The notes under the pieces: model-generated | The model's database searches: none | Told to the model about the DNA's origin: nothing | Seen by the model: only the letters and a program-made list of their open reading frames with translations | Assembly (NCBI GenBank): GCA_030601745.1 | Contig: JAUWBI010000005.1 | Span: 1 to 64,000 of the forward strand | Source: Phycisphaerae bacterium | Lineage (GTDB): Bacteria; Planctomycetota; Phycisphaerae; Sedimentisphaerales; Anaerobacaceae | DNA length: 64,000 nucleotides | Reading direction: 5' to 3' | Program-made: the position numbers and the translations under genes | In this document: one piece after another, positions 44,238 through 52,629 of the stretch | Layout: each line of letters starts with the position of its first letter | Numbering within the stretch: position 1 is the first letter of the stretch

Positions 44238-44930
44238 CATTCTTGAGATTGGGTTTGATTGGGTTTGTTTTCCCGGCGTCTGCGAAGTGGTACATTTTCA
44301 TAATCCTTTGTTAAAATAGAACTTACGTTCATTTGAGTATCCAGCAAATTGGCTTTGTTTTGGCTTTGTTTTTTTGGACTGCGAAATCATCCTATTTTCT
44401 GTAATCCTTTGCTATAAGTGAGTTTACATTCATTTGTGCTTTTCGGAAATTGGCTTTGATTGGCTTTGTTTGGGTTTGTTTTTACCAAGTGTCCAATTGG
44501 ATTTATTTTCATAAGCCACTGTATGAAAAGACTTTACGTTCATTTGACTTTTTCGGAAATTGGCTTTGTTTTGCATAAAAAGGTCGATTTGTAGAGCGTT
44601 CTCGACAGATGTAGAGGTGCCTTATAGGCACGTAAATAACTGGATTCTTGATGCTTGTGAGTGGTTAACTGGTTCATTGGTTATTGGTAATTGACTCCGT
44701 CCAATCTGTCCAGGGGCCGGACTTTCAGCACAACGGGCGCCGGATCTTCGATATTGGTTCATTGGTTAAATGGTACCACTCCCTCTATAAAAGGACGAAC
44801 CTGCGCGTTTGAGTCGAAAATAGTGCTCGATTCTCGATTCCCGATTCTCGTAACTCGATGTGAGAAAAGAAGTTAAGATTTTTTTAAATTTTCCGATTTT
44901 TACTTCTAACTACCCGCGTTTTTGATTGAA
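44238..44930. repeat. Long dispersed intergenic repeat, copy 2, with tandem sub-units
   Basis: Diverged copy of 13318-13880. Here the core (TTAC[AG]TTCATTTG ... GAAATTGGCTTTG) occurs three times at about 44323, 44424 and 44534, a period of 101-110 bases. The end carries the DNA of the (ctcgatt) heptamer array (44826-44860) and an ACTACCCGCGTTTTTGATTGAA segment. No gene is supported in 44191-44930. Confidence 0.75.
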
Positions 44931-44966
44931 ATTTGCAGGAAATTTGCAGATTTGTCATTTTTTTTG

Positions 44967-44995
44967 TTGACATTCTTATGTCTGGCTGGTATTAT
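44967..44995 (+). promoter_or_regulatory. Consensus sigma70-type promoter for the predicted small RNA
   Basis: TTGACA, exactly 17 bases, TATTAT (44990-44995). It has no long ORF after it; a compact hairpin RNA with terminator begins about 10 bases downstream. Confidence 0.65.
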
Positions 44996-45001
44996 TGATT
45001 T

Positions 45002-45064
45002 TCTACAAGCCCTTCCATAGCGGCTCTTCGGGTGTGGAGCCCATATTAGGGGAGGGCTTTTTTT
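45002..45064 (+). ncRNA. Predicted about 60-nt standalone small RNA ending in a terminator
   Basis: After the promoter at 44967 the RNA would fold with an outer stem (45007-45016 with 45050-45059, 10 pairs, one G:U) enclosing a GGCTC/GAGCC hairpin (5 pairs), followed by seven T. I do not recognise the RNA family. From 45065 to 45349 I see only a possible spurious frame; nothing supported. Confidence 0.5.
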
Positions 45065-45349
45065 CTAAAGAAGCGATTGCCTATAAATTTTCATTCGCTG
45101 ATTCCGGAGCATTTGAGGGGCCTTGCCCCCAGACGCCAGCGGCGGTGCCTACGCGGTAGAAGCTGTTTTTGCGCTTGCAAAAAACAATTGCCTTTTCCCA
45201 CTCTTGATGGTACTATTGTCCTGAATCTGGCTATAACAATGCCTATGGAGAAACAACCAAATGGCGAAGTAAATCGTCAATCACAAATCGTCAATCGTTA
45301 ATAGTGAATCCCCAATTGAAAAGGAAAAAAGATAAACTTAAAGTTTGCT

Positions 45350-46075
45350 CTAGGCTCTAAGATCTAGCTTTTGCCCAGTTTCTTTTGTAAGAAGCTCGGC
45401 CATTTCCTCATCATTCGTATGCTTAAGAAAGAGAGCGAAGCATTGATCCTTTATATGCCGACAGTATTTCTCATAGCTTGTAACAGCTTTAAATACAGCT
45501 TTGTTATCGTTCGGAATTGTAATCTTCTTCTCTCCAATCCTGTGGGCATAAATAACGTATTTGGCTTCTGGTCGATTCTTTGCTTTGTAGCGAAAATGCC
45601 GCTTTGGGGAAACAATCATAGTTTGGGAATTTGGATCAAGCTGAAGTTGAGTCCCAGACACCATTATCTTGCGCATGTCTTCATCTTCCACACAACCTCT
45701 AAGAAAATCTTCGGGAAATTTTTTAGTACCCTCTGGCGAAACTTCACTAAGAACCTTTTCGACCAAGGCTTGCTCGTGCTCGGATGGCTCATTGAGGATT
45801 TTCGACAAAGCTGTCCTTCCCACGTCAGCTCTTGATTTTGGTGCCTCCCCTGGCAGGTAAATCATAACACCCCTTTTCACTGGTCTGATTTCTATCTTGC
45901 CTTTGCTAGCAAGTTCCTGTGTTACCTTTACGGGGTCCTCGCCATAATATTCACGGAATGCTTCATTAAAACCACTAAAAACGCAATGGATACCACTTGA
46001 TTTTGAGACATTCCGTAATTTCAAAATGGATCTTTTATAAAAATCTTCGTAACTGAGTTTTTTCTTTTTAGCCAT
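45350..46075 (-). CDS. Fourth gene of the AAA/HerA cassette: possible winged-helix protein
   Basis: 241 residues, basic at the N-terminus (MAKKKKLSYEDFYKRSI). Residues about 28-75 look like a winged helix (CVFSGFNEAFREYYGEDPVKVTQELASKGKIEIRPVKRGVMIYLPGE). The rest is unassigned, with mixed strands (HFRYKAKNRPEAKYVIYAHRI) and a helical C-terminus. No nuclease motif is visible. The ATG overlaps the 3' end of the third gene by 8 bases, indicating translational coupling. Probable DNA- or RNA-binding component of the cassette. Confidence 0.75.
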   Translation of the reverse strand: MAKKKKLSYEDFYKRSILKLRNVSKSSGIHCVFSGFNEAFREYYGEDPVKVTQELASKGKIEIRPVKRGVMIYLPGEAPKSRADVGRTALSKILNEPSEHEQALVEKVLSEVSPEGTKKFPEDFLRGCVEDEDMRKIMVSGTQLQLDPNSQTMIVSPKRHFRYKAKNRPEAKYVIYAHRIGEKKITIPNDNKAVFKAVTSYEKYCRHIKDQCFALFLKHTNDEEMAELLTKETGQKLDLRA

Positions 46076-47330
46076 CTTTACCCACAGTGAATTTCACAAA
46101 GGCCAGAGCCCCCCAACGGTCCACATTAAATCTTACCAGTTCCGGTCTTTCTTTCTGAAGGGACTTAAGCATATCAATACATTCGGCGAGTTCAAAATAA
46201 GTGCCTCTTTCTGTTATGGAATATATCCCCGCAAGAAGGCACACCTCTAATATTGGAGCGTATCCAAGTGGACTTTTAAGTACGATGTAGGCTTTCTGAA
46301 TTGTGGATAGCATCGTTTCTCTATCTATTTTGTGCTCACCATTGAGTACGAGAGCTTTATTTGCCGAATTAAAGAAAGAATGCTGAAGGAAGTGGTCAAT
46401 ACTTTCCGAATTTATAAGTGCCTCGAAAAATGTTTTTGTAGCATCGGTTATCTGATACTGGTAGGCAAAAGGGTTGGGTTTACCAAGGAGGCCGATGTCC
46501 ACAAAGGGTTCGAGCCTTATGGTTATAGCATGCTCTCTAGGATTTTTCCCACCCGGAGCAGACTTCTCTTTCACCGCTTCGATCTTCGCTGCCGTATCAA
46601 GCAGCTTCTGAACTCTCTGAAGATCATCTCCACTTCTTGTTTTTGGTCTATACTCCTTAGAAATGATACGATATATTTCTGGAAGATATTCGCCACACTC
46701 TTTGTCTATGAACCCTTCAGTAATTCCTAGTACTTTCGGATAAAGCCGCCTTAATACATCCCCATCCCCTTCAACAAATGAGAAAAGCAGCAGGATCTTC
46801 TGTTGGACGGTCAAAAAAAAGGGATTTGCTCTTTCTTGGTAAGAAGTATCCCCAGAAATATTAAACGCGTTTTTTTCATCCTCGCTTACAAGTGAGAGTA
46901 AAGCTTGCCCTCTAACTAGAAGGGAATAAGTACCTTTACGCAACAGTCCCAGATCGAGTGCTAAATACACATACCTGTTCCAATCATCGCTAACTAATCT
47001 CCCCCTATGTGAAGGAATATTAGAGTCAGCTAAATAGACATCTTGAATCTCAACTTGAACTTTCAGATTGTCAGAGGTTTCTTCACTAGCTTTGAGGGCC
47101 GCAGCTCGAAGATTTTCGTACTGGGAACTCGTAAGGGATTTTTTTATGTATTCTTGAAGTTGCGGCGTTAATCCAACAGAAACTTTCCGTGAAACCGCAG
47201 TAATCAACTCATTACCCAAGTTGGAAATGCTGTTGGTTGCGGATTTGGACGCGTGCCATAACAAGTGTTTTATAAAACCCACTCTTTGCATTGAACGTCG
47301 AGGATTAACAAATACTCGAATGAATCCCAT
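46068..47330 (-). CDS. Third gene of the AAA/HerA cassette: unknown, helix-rich
   Basis: 420 residues, no signal or membrane segment, AT-rich. It begins MGFIRVFVNPRRSMQRVGF, then polar helices (VGLTPQLQEYIKKSLTSSQYENLRAAALKASEE). Around about 270-310 a strand-turn-strand segment (ITIRLEPFVDIGLLGKPNPFAYQYQITDATKTFFEAL) looks like a winged-helix fold. I cannot name a family. The stop overlaps the next gene by 8 bases and its start shares one base with the HerA-like gene's stop, so it belongs to the same transcription unit. Confidence 0.75.
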   Translation of the reverse strand: MGFIRVFVNPRRSMQRVGFIKHLLWHASKSATNSISNLGNELITAVSRKVSVGLTPQLQEYIKKSLTSSQYENLRAAALKASEETSDNLKVQVEIQDVYLADSNIPSHRGRLVSDDWNRYVYLALDLGLLRKGTYSLLVRGQALLSLVSEDEKNAFNISGDTSYQERANPFFLTVQQKILLLFSFVEGDGDVLRRLYPKVLGITEGFIDKECGEYLPEIYRIISKEYRPKTRSGDDLQRVQKLLDTAAKIEAVKEKSAPGGKNPREHAITIRLEPFVDIGLLGKPNPFAYQYQITDATKTFFEALINSESIDHFLQHSFFNSANKALVLNGEHKIDRETMLSTIQKAYIVLKSPLGYAPILEVCLLAGIYSITERGTYFELAECIDMLKSLQKERPELVRFNVDRWGALAFVKFTVGKDG

Positions 47331-48793
47331 TAGAACGCAAATCCTCCATGTACGCTTACCCGGGGCCGAATATCCATAATAAAAGTTCTGTCCGCCTCAG
47401 TATTAGAAACGATAGCCTGGCCAATATCCAAAGACCTCAACAGATCATTAAAAGATAGGACATTATTGCCGTACTTTACTTCTTTCGGCCATACCGATTT
47501 CATATTGCGCTTTATGTGCTCAATATCACCTTGGACAGTCAGTTTGTGGATTATGAGCGTGTCGATCTGGGCAAGGATTCGCTGATCAATGGCCGATGGC
47601 TGCTGGGTGGTTAACATAAAAGAAAGCCCAGAGTTTCTGCCTTCTCGAACAAGCCTGATCAAAACATCGGTTGCCGTCGTTTTCCGTTCTGAAGGGAGAA
47701 AATTCTGAGCCTCGTCGGCAACAATCCAAGCAGGCGGAATCCCCTCACTGATTTTCTTCCGGATTGTATTTCTTTCATCATCCGTCAGGTTTGGCAAGAT
47801 ACGCAGGTTTTTCTCCATTTCGGAAGTCTCAATGCGGGCTTGCATAATCTTGCGGATCAGGGAGACGATAACAACAAACCGCAGGTCATCGGACATCTTG
47901 TGCAGAAGCAATACACTAAGTTGGCCTGGTTTTAGGAGCGAAATCAACGATGCTCCCTCCCGACACTCCGCACCGAGTCCCTCATCTTCCGACCCTTCGG
48001 CTTTGATATTCCTCCGCTCCAAACCGGTTGGAGTCTTCCGTTTTGGCTGAAACAGCGGGTTGCGCCGGTAGACACTCAGTTGTTGGCGGACGGCTCTTAT
48101 CGTTTCTCTGTGGTAGTCCGCTGAAATCCCTGTATCACCCTGAACACACTCTATTAGGTCCTCGATGCCGTAGCGTGGCTTAGGGCAATAGTTAGACCGG
48201 CCGTCCGTCCAGCCCTCGTTCACAACTTTTTCATACGTCTCATTGAGAAGCTGGCCCATTTTGTCTTGAACGATGTCCCAACCAAAGAGATAGCCCCAGT
48301 CGGAAGCGGTAAAATCCGCGCAGTTAATAGTGAACTCGTTGTATTGTCTGGCGGAGCGTTCCATTCCCCTCGGTGCCCAGATTTGGACATCGAGAGGCTC
48401 ACTCCGAATCTGCCATCCCCTATGGATAAGAGCTTGCTTCCTAATGACTTCGCTATCTGAATCGGGCGATAGAGGGACATTTAACCACTGGAAGATACCC
48501 AACGTATCAAATAGCAGGGCCGCCTGAGTCTTACTAATTGTGGAGATGCTCGTCCTGCTCTCCTTAGTACAGAGCCCCTCAAGGAAACTCCCTAAGCTAT
48601 AAGACTTTCCAGACCCCCTTTTGCCAAAGATGCCAACCACATGAGGAATCGCAAGGTCAAAATCAACCTTAACCAATTGACCTGCTTCAGCAAGCTGGCC
48701 GAGGAAGATATGCTCTTGCCCCTCATCTTGATTCCCGATAAGGATGCGCCTGGTGTGGCTTAGTTTAGGTTTCACCGTAAACTTCTTCATCAC
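47330..48793 (-). CDS. HerA/DUF87-type ATPase
   Basis: 487 residues. Walker A GKRGSGKS at about 57-64 (VVGIFGKRGSGKSYSLGSFLEGL) and Walker B/ADEAQNF at about 355-362 (PPAWIVADEAQNFLP), then LTTQQPSAIDQRILAQIDTLIIHKL, the arginine-finger region of the HerA/VirB4 branch. HerA-type motors form hexamers that pump DNA, and in bacteria many belong to phage-defence cassettes with nucleases, SIR2 or DUF4297 partners. No such partner domain is fused here. The gene starts two bases after the AAA gene ends, and stops at the start of the third gene. Confidence 0.85.
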   Translation of the reverse strand: MMKKFTVKPKLSHTRRILIGNQDEGQEHIFLGQLAEAGQLVKVDFDLAIPHVVGIFGKRGSGKSYSLGSFLEGLCTKESRTSISTISKTQAALLFDTLGIFQWLNVPLSPDSDSEVIRKQALIHRGWQIRSEPLDVQIWAPRGMERSARQYNEFTINCADFTASDWGYLFGWDIVQDKMGQLLNETYEKVVNEGWTDGRSNYCPKPRYGIEDLIECVQGDTGISADYHRETIRAVRQQLSVYRRNPLFQPKRKTPTGLERRNIKAEGSEDEGLGAECREGASLISLLKPGQLSVLLLHKMSDDLRFVVIVSLIRKIMQARIETSEMEKNLRILPNLTDDERNTIRKKISEGIPPAWIVADEAQNFLPSERKTTATDVLIRLVREGRNSGLSFMLTTQQPSAIDQRILAQIDTLIIHKLTVQGDIEHIKRNMKSVWPKEVKYGNNVLSFNDLLRSLDIGQAIVSNTEADRTFIMDIRPRVSVHGGFAF

Positions 48794-48795
48794 AA

Positions 48796-49959
48796 TTATC
48801 CAAACACAAGAGGAGCGACCTCATTGATAATATTCAGTCCAATGATATGCTTTCTCTCGTACCAGGCCGAGATTGCACATTCATTTACAGCCTTTATTAG
48901 GTTTCGAGGGAGAGCTTTTATTAGGTCCTGCGAAGCAAACTCACACAACGTATCAAAAGCCTCTGTCGTAAACGGATAGGTTTCGAGCCTCACTGAAAGA
49001 GATTCGTCTTGAATCTTCTTCTCTGCTTCTTTTTGCTTAATTAGTTGCTTTAAAAGTTCTTTCAAGAATATCTGTATATCTTTAACGGAAGGTAGAGGAG
49101 GAATCTCAATGAAGTTATTTTCTCCTATGCGTGTCCGTATGTCAGATCTAACAATAATCTCTGCCATGTCATCCCTTGTCAGTGCATATGCTGATAAGAT
49201 GAAGCCCAATGATGCATTCCAAGGCTCGGATAACTTTCTTAAATAGGTATGAATTGATTCAGATTGGTCACCTGTCTTAATTCTTGTGAAGTGCTCTGCC
49301 TCGTCCATTAGGAATATTAGTCTTTTCCCGTTACGCTCAGCCAGTCGTCCAATCCCTATCAAGGTCTTTACCATGTCCCCTGCTCCAATATCCCCGAGAC
49401 TTCTCGTCACTCGTAATCGCTCCAGTTCCGATGTTGTCATTTTCCTCCCACAAAGCCATCTCCAAGTAAGGTGCGCAATCTCACCACCTGCTCTTAAATT
49501 TTTTGTAGCTTCCGCTAAATTGTTGTCCCGAAAAACGCTTTTCAGTTCATTATCTAGATTTTGAACGCTATCAAAAAGGTGATCCATCCATTGCGAAACA
49601 ACTTCTTTTCCTAATGTTTCCAAAATTTGAACATGCCAATCACTACAATCTGACTTGCTATGCATTTCAAGATCAAGGTGCAGTATTAGAGGTTCCTCTT
49701 TACATGCCTCTGGCTTATCATTTAGCAAGACATGTTTAATATGATACAACGTCTGTGTCTTTCCAGAACCATAAGAACCAAAAATTATCATCTTCGGCAC
49801 CCCTGGCTCTACAAACGAACGCCTCAACTGTGCCTTAATGTTCTCAAACTTTTCATCTCGTCCAAAATAAAACTTTGCATCGTCAGGGTTCACCTTGGCA
49901 TCAATCGTGAAGCTATCCCGCTTATCCAGGCAAAACCATTTTTTAAACTCCATAGCCAT
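48796..49959 (-). CDS. First gene of the cassette: Orc/AAA-like P-loop ATPase
   Basis: 387 residues. Walker A GSYGSGKT (61-68, KMIIFGSYGSGKTQTLYH), Walker B LIFLMDE (214-220, KRLIFLMDEAEHFTRI), sensor-1-like ILSAYALTRDDM and an Arg-rich SDIRTRIG segment. A C-terminal helical region (VNECAISAWYERKHIIGLNI) may be a winged helix. The layout resembles Orc/Cdc6-like or KAP/ExeA-type switch ATPases that load or gate partner motors. GGAGGT lies 7 bases before the ATG and a sigma70-like promoter at 50031-50059 precedes it. It is the first of four packed genes. Confidence 0.85.
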   Translation of the reverse strand: MAMEFKKWFCLDKRDSFTIDAKVNPDDAKFYFGRDEKFENIKAQLRRSFVEPGVPKMIIFGSYGSGKTQTLYHIKHVLLNDKPEACKEEPLILHLDLEMHSKSDCSDWHVQILETLGKEVVSQWMDHLFDSVQNLDNELKSVFRDNNLAEATKNLRAGGEIAHLTWRWLCGRKMTTSELERLRVTRSLGDIGAGDMVKTLIGIGRLAERNGKRLIFLMDEAEHFTRIKTGDQSESIHTYLRKLSEPWNASLGFILSAYALTRDDMAEIIVRSDIRTRIGENNFIEIPPLPSVKDIQIFLKELLKQLIKQKEAEKKIQDESLSVRLETYPFTTEAFDTLCEFASQDLIKALPRNLIKAVNECAISAWYERKHIIGLNIINEVAPLVFG

Positions 49960-50030
49960 AATATTACCTCCGTTTATATTTCACCTTCTTTACGAGCTTC
50001 CAGCAAATACTACTTCCTTTTTCACACTAT

Positions 50031-50059
50031 ATAATACCCAAACCCGCAATTCCCGTCAA
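50031..50059 (-). promoter_or_regulatory. Predicted promoter of the AAA/HerA cassette
   Basis: On the minus strand TTGACG (50059-50054), 17 bases, TATTAT (50036-50031), giving a leader of about 65 bases to the ATG at 49959. Confidence 0.6.
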
Positions 50060-50066
50060 GTAAATT

Positions 50067-50122
50067 AGTTCGTAGTTCGTAGTTCATAGTTCATCGAGCA
50101 TCGAGCATCCAGCATCGAGAAT
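50067..50122. repeat. Heptamer-phased array (8 units) with drifting unit
   Basis: agttcgt, agttcgt, agttcat, agttcat, cgagcat, cgagcat, ccagcat, cgagaat: the clearest example in the window, beside the cassette promoter. The rest of 50123-50315 is AT-rich and holds no gene. Confidence 0.8.
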
Positions 50123-50315
50123 CCAATTTTGCTTTTTAATCTTTGATTTTTGATTTTCCCTCCTATTCGAATATCCGTTCTAAAGGCGTGTTATTTTGCA
50201 TAAAAATAGCCGGTTTTTATGGTTACTTTTTCGCAAGTGGAATGTAAAATCAGCCGAGCAGAGAATTGTGTTGCAGATTACAAAGTGAAAGGCAAATTTG
50301 GGGGCATTGTATAAG

Positions 50316-51440
50316 ATGAGCGAAGGTAAATTAAAAACCGCGGTACTCGGCCTCAATGACCAGGGCCGGCTCCTGCTCGAAGCGGCCTCGAAAATTGATT
50401 ATTTCGAGATTGCGGCCGTCGCCGACAAAGACAGCACGCTCGCCGAAAGAGTCGCCGCGGAATACAAATGTGCGGCCTATGACGATTACCGGCAGCTAAT
50501 AACAGCAATGGATTCCCGCCCCCGGTCGGAGTCGAGGACAAGCTTGCGCGGAGACAACGGCTGTCTGCTGGTTGCCGCTGGTATGTATAGCTGCGAGAAG
50601 CAAGTTCGAGCGGCGATGAAGAAGAAATTCAATATACTCAAGCTGGCACCGGCGGCGAGGAATTTTGAAGAGGCGGCGGAGTTTGTCCGGCTGGCCGAAG
50701 ATGAAAACATCAAATTTGCCGTTGCCAATCCCAGTCGGTTCGCCCAAAGTTTTCTCGCTTTTCGCCAGTTTTTGCAACAAGGCCGGATTGAACAAGTTTT
50801 TCTGATAACCGCCTTTTGCAATGTTGGCGACCAGCCGCACCGGGACCCCAAACACAATAGTGTGCGTTTGGGAACCCAGCCTGCCTGGCAGACTGACCCG
50901 AAACTGGCCGGCGGCGGAGTGCTGCTGCGCAACTGTTACGAGATAATCGACCAGATAATCTGGAACTTTCCCACGCCAGAGCAGGTTTATTCATTAAACA
51001 CAAACCAGGCGGCAGATAGACAACAGCGGCTCTATTTGACAGAAGATACCGCTGTTGTAACGATGAAGTTTAGCGACACTCTTATCGGCAATCTGATAGC
51101 GAGCAAGGCCTTTGGGCCAGGACAGAAACTTTTGAAAGTCTACGGCAAAGATAAAATTTTGACCGTCAGCAATAAGCAACTTACCGTCAGCGATGGGCTT
51201 GGGCAGAGAAGCGAGGAATGGGAATACGACGACGACGAGCTCGGCTGGTATACAGCCCTACTGGAAAATTTTTCTCTAAGTATATTGTCGCCGGATGAAA
51301 ACAAGCTCTGCAGCAGCGGCAGAGAGAACCTGAAGAATATGGCGGTCATTGAATCAGCTTATCTTTCGGCGCGGACGGCTATGCCGGAAGAGCCCGGCAG
51401 GATTCTGCAGATGGCACAGATCGAGCCGACAAGTATTTAG
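50316..51440 (+). CDS. Gfo/Idh/MocA-type oxidoreductase
   Basis: 374 residues from the ATG at 50316 (a TTG at 50298 is in frame). N-terminal Rossmann fold (LKTAVLGLNDQGRLLLEAA, FEIAAVADKD, AAEYKCAAYDDYRQLI), NAD-binding with a non-standard GxNxxG. Mid region FNILKLAPAARNFEEAAEFVRLAEDENIKFAVANPSRF corresponds to the catalytic Lys-Pro segment but with KLAPAAR instead of EKP, so activity may be altered. The C-terminal alpha/beta domain follows. A degenerate REP element (50510-50560) adds about 17 residues (DSRPRSESRTSLRGDNG) in the N-terminal fold. Family members oxidise sugars or cyclic polyols. Convergent, overlapping the M48 gene by 4 bases. Confidence 0.8.
   Translation: MSEGKLKTAVLGLNDQGRLLLEAASKIDYFEIAAVADKDSTLAERVAAEYKCAAYDDYRQLITAMDSRPRSESRTSLRGDNGCLLVAAGMYSCEKQVRAAMKKKFNILKLAPAARNFEEAAEFVRLAEDENIKFAVANPSRFAQSFLAFRQFLQQGRIEQVFLITAFCNVGDQPHRDPKHNSVRLGTQPAWQTDPKLAGGGVLLRNCYEIIDQIIWNFPTPEQVYSLNTNQAADRQQRLYLTEDTAVVTMKFSDTLIGNLIASKAFGPGQKLLKVYGKDKILTVSNKQLTVSDGLGQRSEEWEYDDDELGWYTALLENFSLSILSPDENKLCSSGRENLKNMAVIESAYLSARTAMPEEPGRILQMAQIEPTSI
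50510..50560. repeat. Degenerate REP family A element inside the Gfo/Idh gene
   Basis: Starts GGATTCCCGCC and continues CCCGGTCGGAGTCGAGGACAAG, then a decayed right arm (GCGCGGAGACAACGG, compare GCGGGAATGAC). Read in frame. Confidence 0.65.
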
Positions 51441-52273
51441 TCGGGCTTTTTTGAATCTTTTAATTTTGCTAACGGTTCCAGGACAAACTTGCGATAATCT
51501 TCCTTTCCGATTCTCAACCCGCCAAAGGTACCGTACCTCGTTTGAATCCTTCCCCTCAAATATACCAGCCGATTTTGCGGGTCCGGGTGCGTTGAGAAGA
51601 ACTCAACCGGCCTGACCGCATCCTCCCGCTCAAGCATTTTCATAGACTCAATCGTGCCATAAGGATTGTAGCCGGCGGCGACCATATAATCGAGACCTGC
51701 CAAATCAGCCTCTCTCTCGTCCTTTCTGCTATATCGAAGGCCAATAATTTGTCGAGCGAGGTCTGCCGCCCTTAAAGCACCCGCCGGTACTTTCGCACCA
51801 CTCAGGGCAGCAGCTAAAACCATTATTCCCGACTCGCTGGTTTCGCGGCTGGCAGCGGCTGCGTAGTGCCTTGCGACGACGTGCACTATCTCGTGTGCCA
51901 ATATGCCTGCAAGCTGCGCCTCGGTTGTCAGCTTTTTTAGCATCCCCTTTGTGATAAAAATATACCCGCCGGGCAGAGTGAAGGCATTAATCGATTTATG
52001 ATTCAATGCGACGAAGTGATAGTCCCAATAGGGCTTGTGGCTAACGCGAGCAATTCTTTGGCCGACACTGTCAATGTAGTTTTGCACACTTTTATTGTCA
52101 ATTCTGCCGCCCATTTCCTTTTCAACTTCAGGAGCATATTGGCGCCCTATTTCAAAATCCTGCTGTACCGAAATCATCATAAGGCGTTTTTCGCCGGTTA
52201 TAGGGTTGACCGCACAGCCGGTGCAGAGGCAGAATATAACGGCTGATATTAGCAGGGCCAATTTTTTTGACAT
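51437..52273 (-). CDS. M48-family metalloprotease lipoprotein
   Basis: 278 residues, lipobox CTGCAV after a short signal (LALLISAVIFCLCTGC). The zinc motif is HEIVH (LAHEIVHVVARH) and the second ligand Glu is in KDEREADLAGLDYM. TPR or DNA-binding segments are absent. Outer-membrane-associated M48 proteases of the LoiP/YcaL/BepA group degrade misfolded periplasmic or outer-membrane proteins, consistent with the diderm envelope implied by LptE and BamD. No strong ribosome site precedes the ATG. Confidence 0.9.
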   Translation of the reverse strand: MSKKLALLISAVIFCLCTGCAVNPITGEKRLMMISVQQDFEIGRQYAPEVEKEMGGRIDNKSVQNYIDSVGQRIARVSHKPYWDYHFVALNHKSINAFTLPGGYIFITKGMLKKLTTEAQLAGILAHEIVHVVARHYAAAASRETSESGIMVLAAALSGAKVPAGALRAADLARQIIGLRYSRKDEREADLAGLDYMVAAGYNPYGTIESMKMLEREDAVRPVEFFSTHPDPQNRLVYLRGRIQTRYGTFGGLRIGKEDYRKFVLEPLAKLKDSKKPD

Positions 52274-52362
52274 AATTATGCCCGCAATTATGAAAAGTTC
52301 TGTTTGAAAATCTCAACTATATCTATTATAAATTCTGTTTATTTTATAGGGTAGTGAAAACT

Positions 52363-52629
52363 ATGACCCAGCAAAAATTCTGCGAAGACTGCAACCAGAA
52401 GCATGACTGCCGGGAGGTTTACCAGAAGCTGGGCAATACTAAAGGCCCCTCGGTGGTTCTCAAAGCTGTGGTTGCGTTCCTGCTGCCGATATTGGTTTTT
52501 ATTGGCTGTTTAGCAGCTTTTGAAGCGATTTTGGCCAGAACAGCCCTTAGCTTCCTGCTTGCTGTGTTAGTAACGTTTATCTTCGTTGTTAGTTGTTCGT
52601 TGCTCGTTGCTCGTGGAGATAACAAGTGA
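52363..52629 (+). CDS. Small membrane protein with Cys-rich N-terminus
   Basis: 88 residues from the ATG at 52363 (a GTG at 52354 is in frame). The N-terminus FCEDCNQKHDCREVYQK has three Cys in a C-x2-C-x5-C arrangement, followed by two transmembrane helices (about 34-53 and 60-77). It lies about 960 bases before rnfC in the same direction. The C-terminus (SCSLLVARGDN) is encoded by a heptamer array (52585-52619), so that end is probably repeat-derived. A redox or metal role near Rnf is a guess. Confidence 0.7.
   Translation: MTQQKFCEDCNQKHDCREVYQKLGNTKGPSVVLKAVVAFLLPILVFIGCLAAFEAILARTALSFLLAVLVTFIFVVSCSLLVARGDNK
52585..52619. repeat. Heptamer-phased array (5 units) inside a coding region
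   Basis: gttgtta, gttgttc, gttgctc, gttgctc, gtggaga; it encodes the C-terminus of the small Cys-rich membrane protein. Confidence 0.7.

Noticed and set aside
44290-44600. CRISPR-like array of about 100-base period
   Set aside because: The repeated core is long, imperfect and period-variable, with no conserved 24-37 base repeat, no regular unique spacers and no cas genes nearby.
45077-45301. Plus-strand reading frame of 74 codons
   Set aside because: Low-complexity, no ribosome site, overlaps the tail of the predicted small RNA region; no protein-like pattern.
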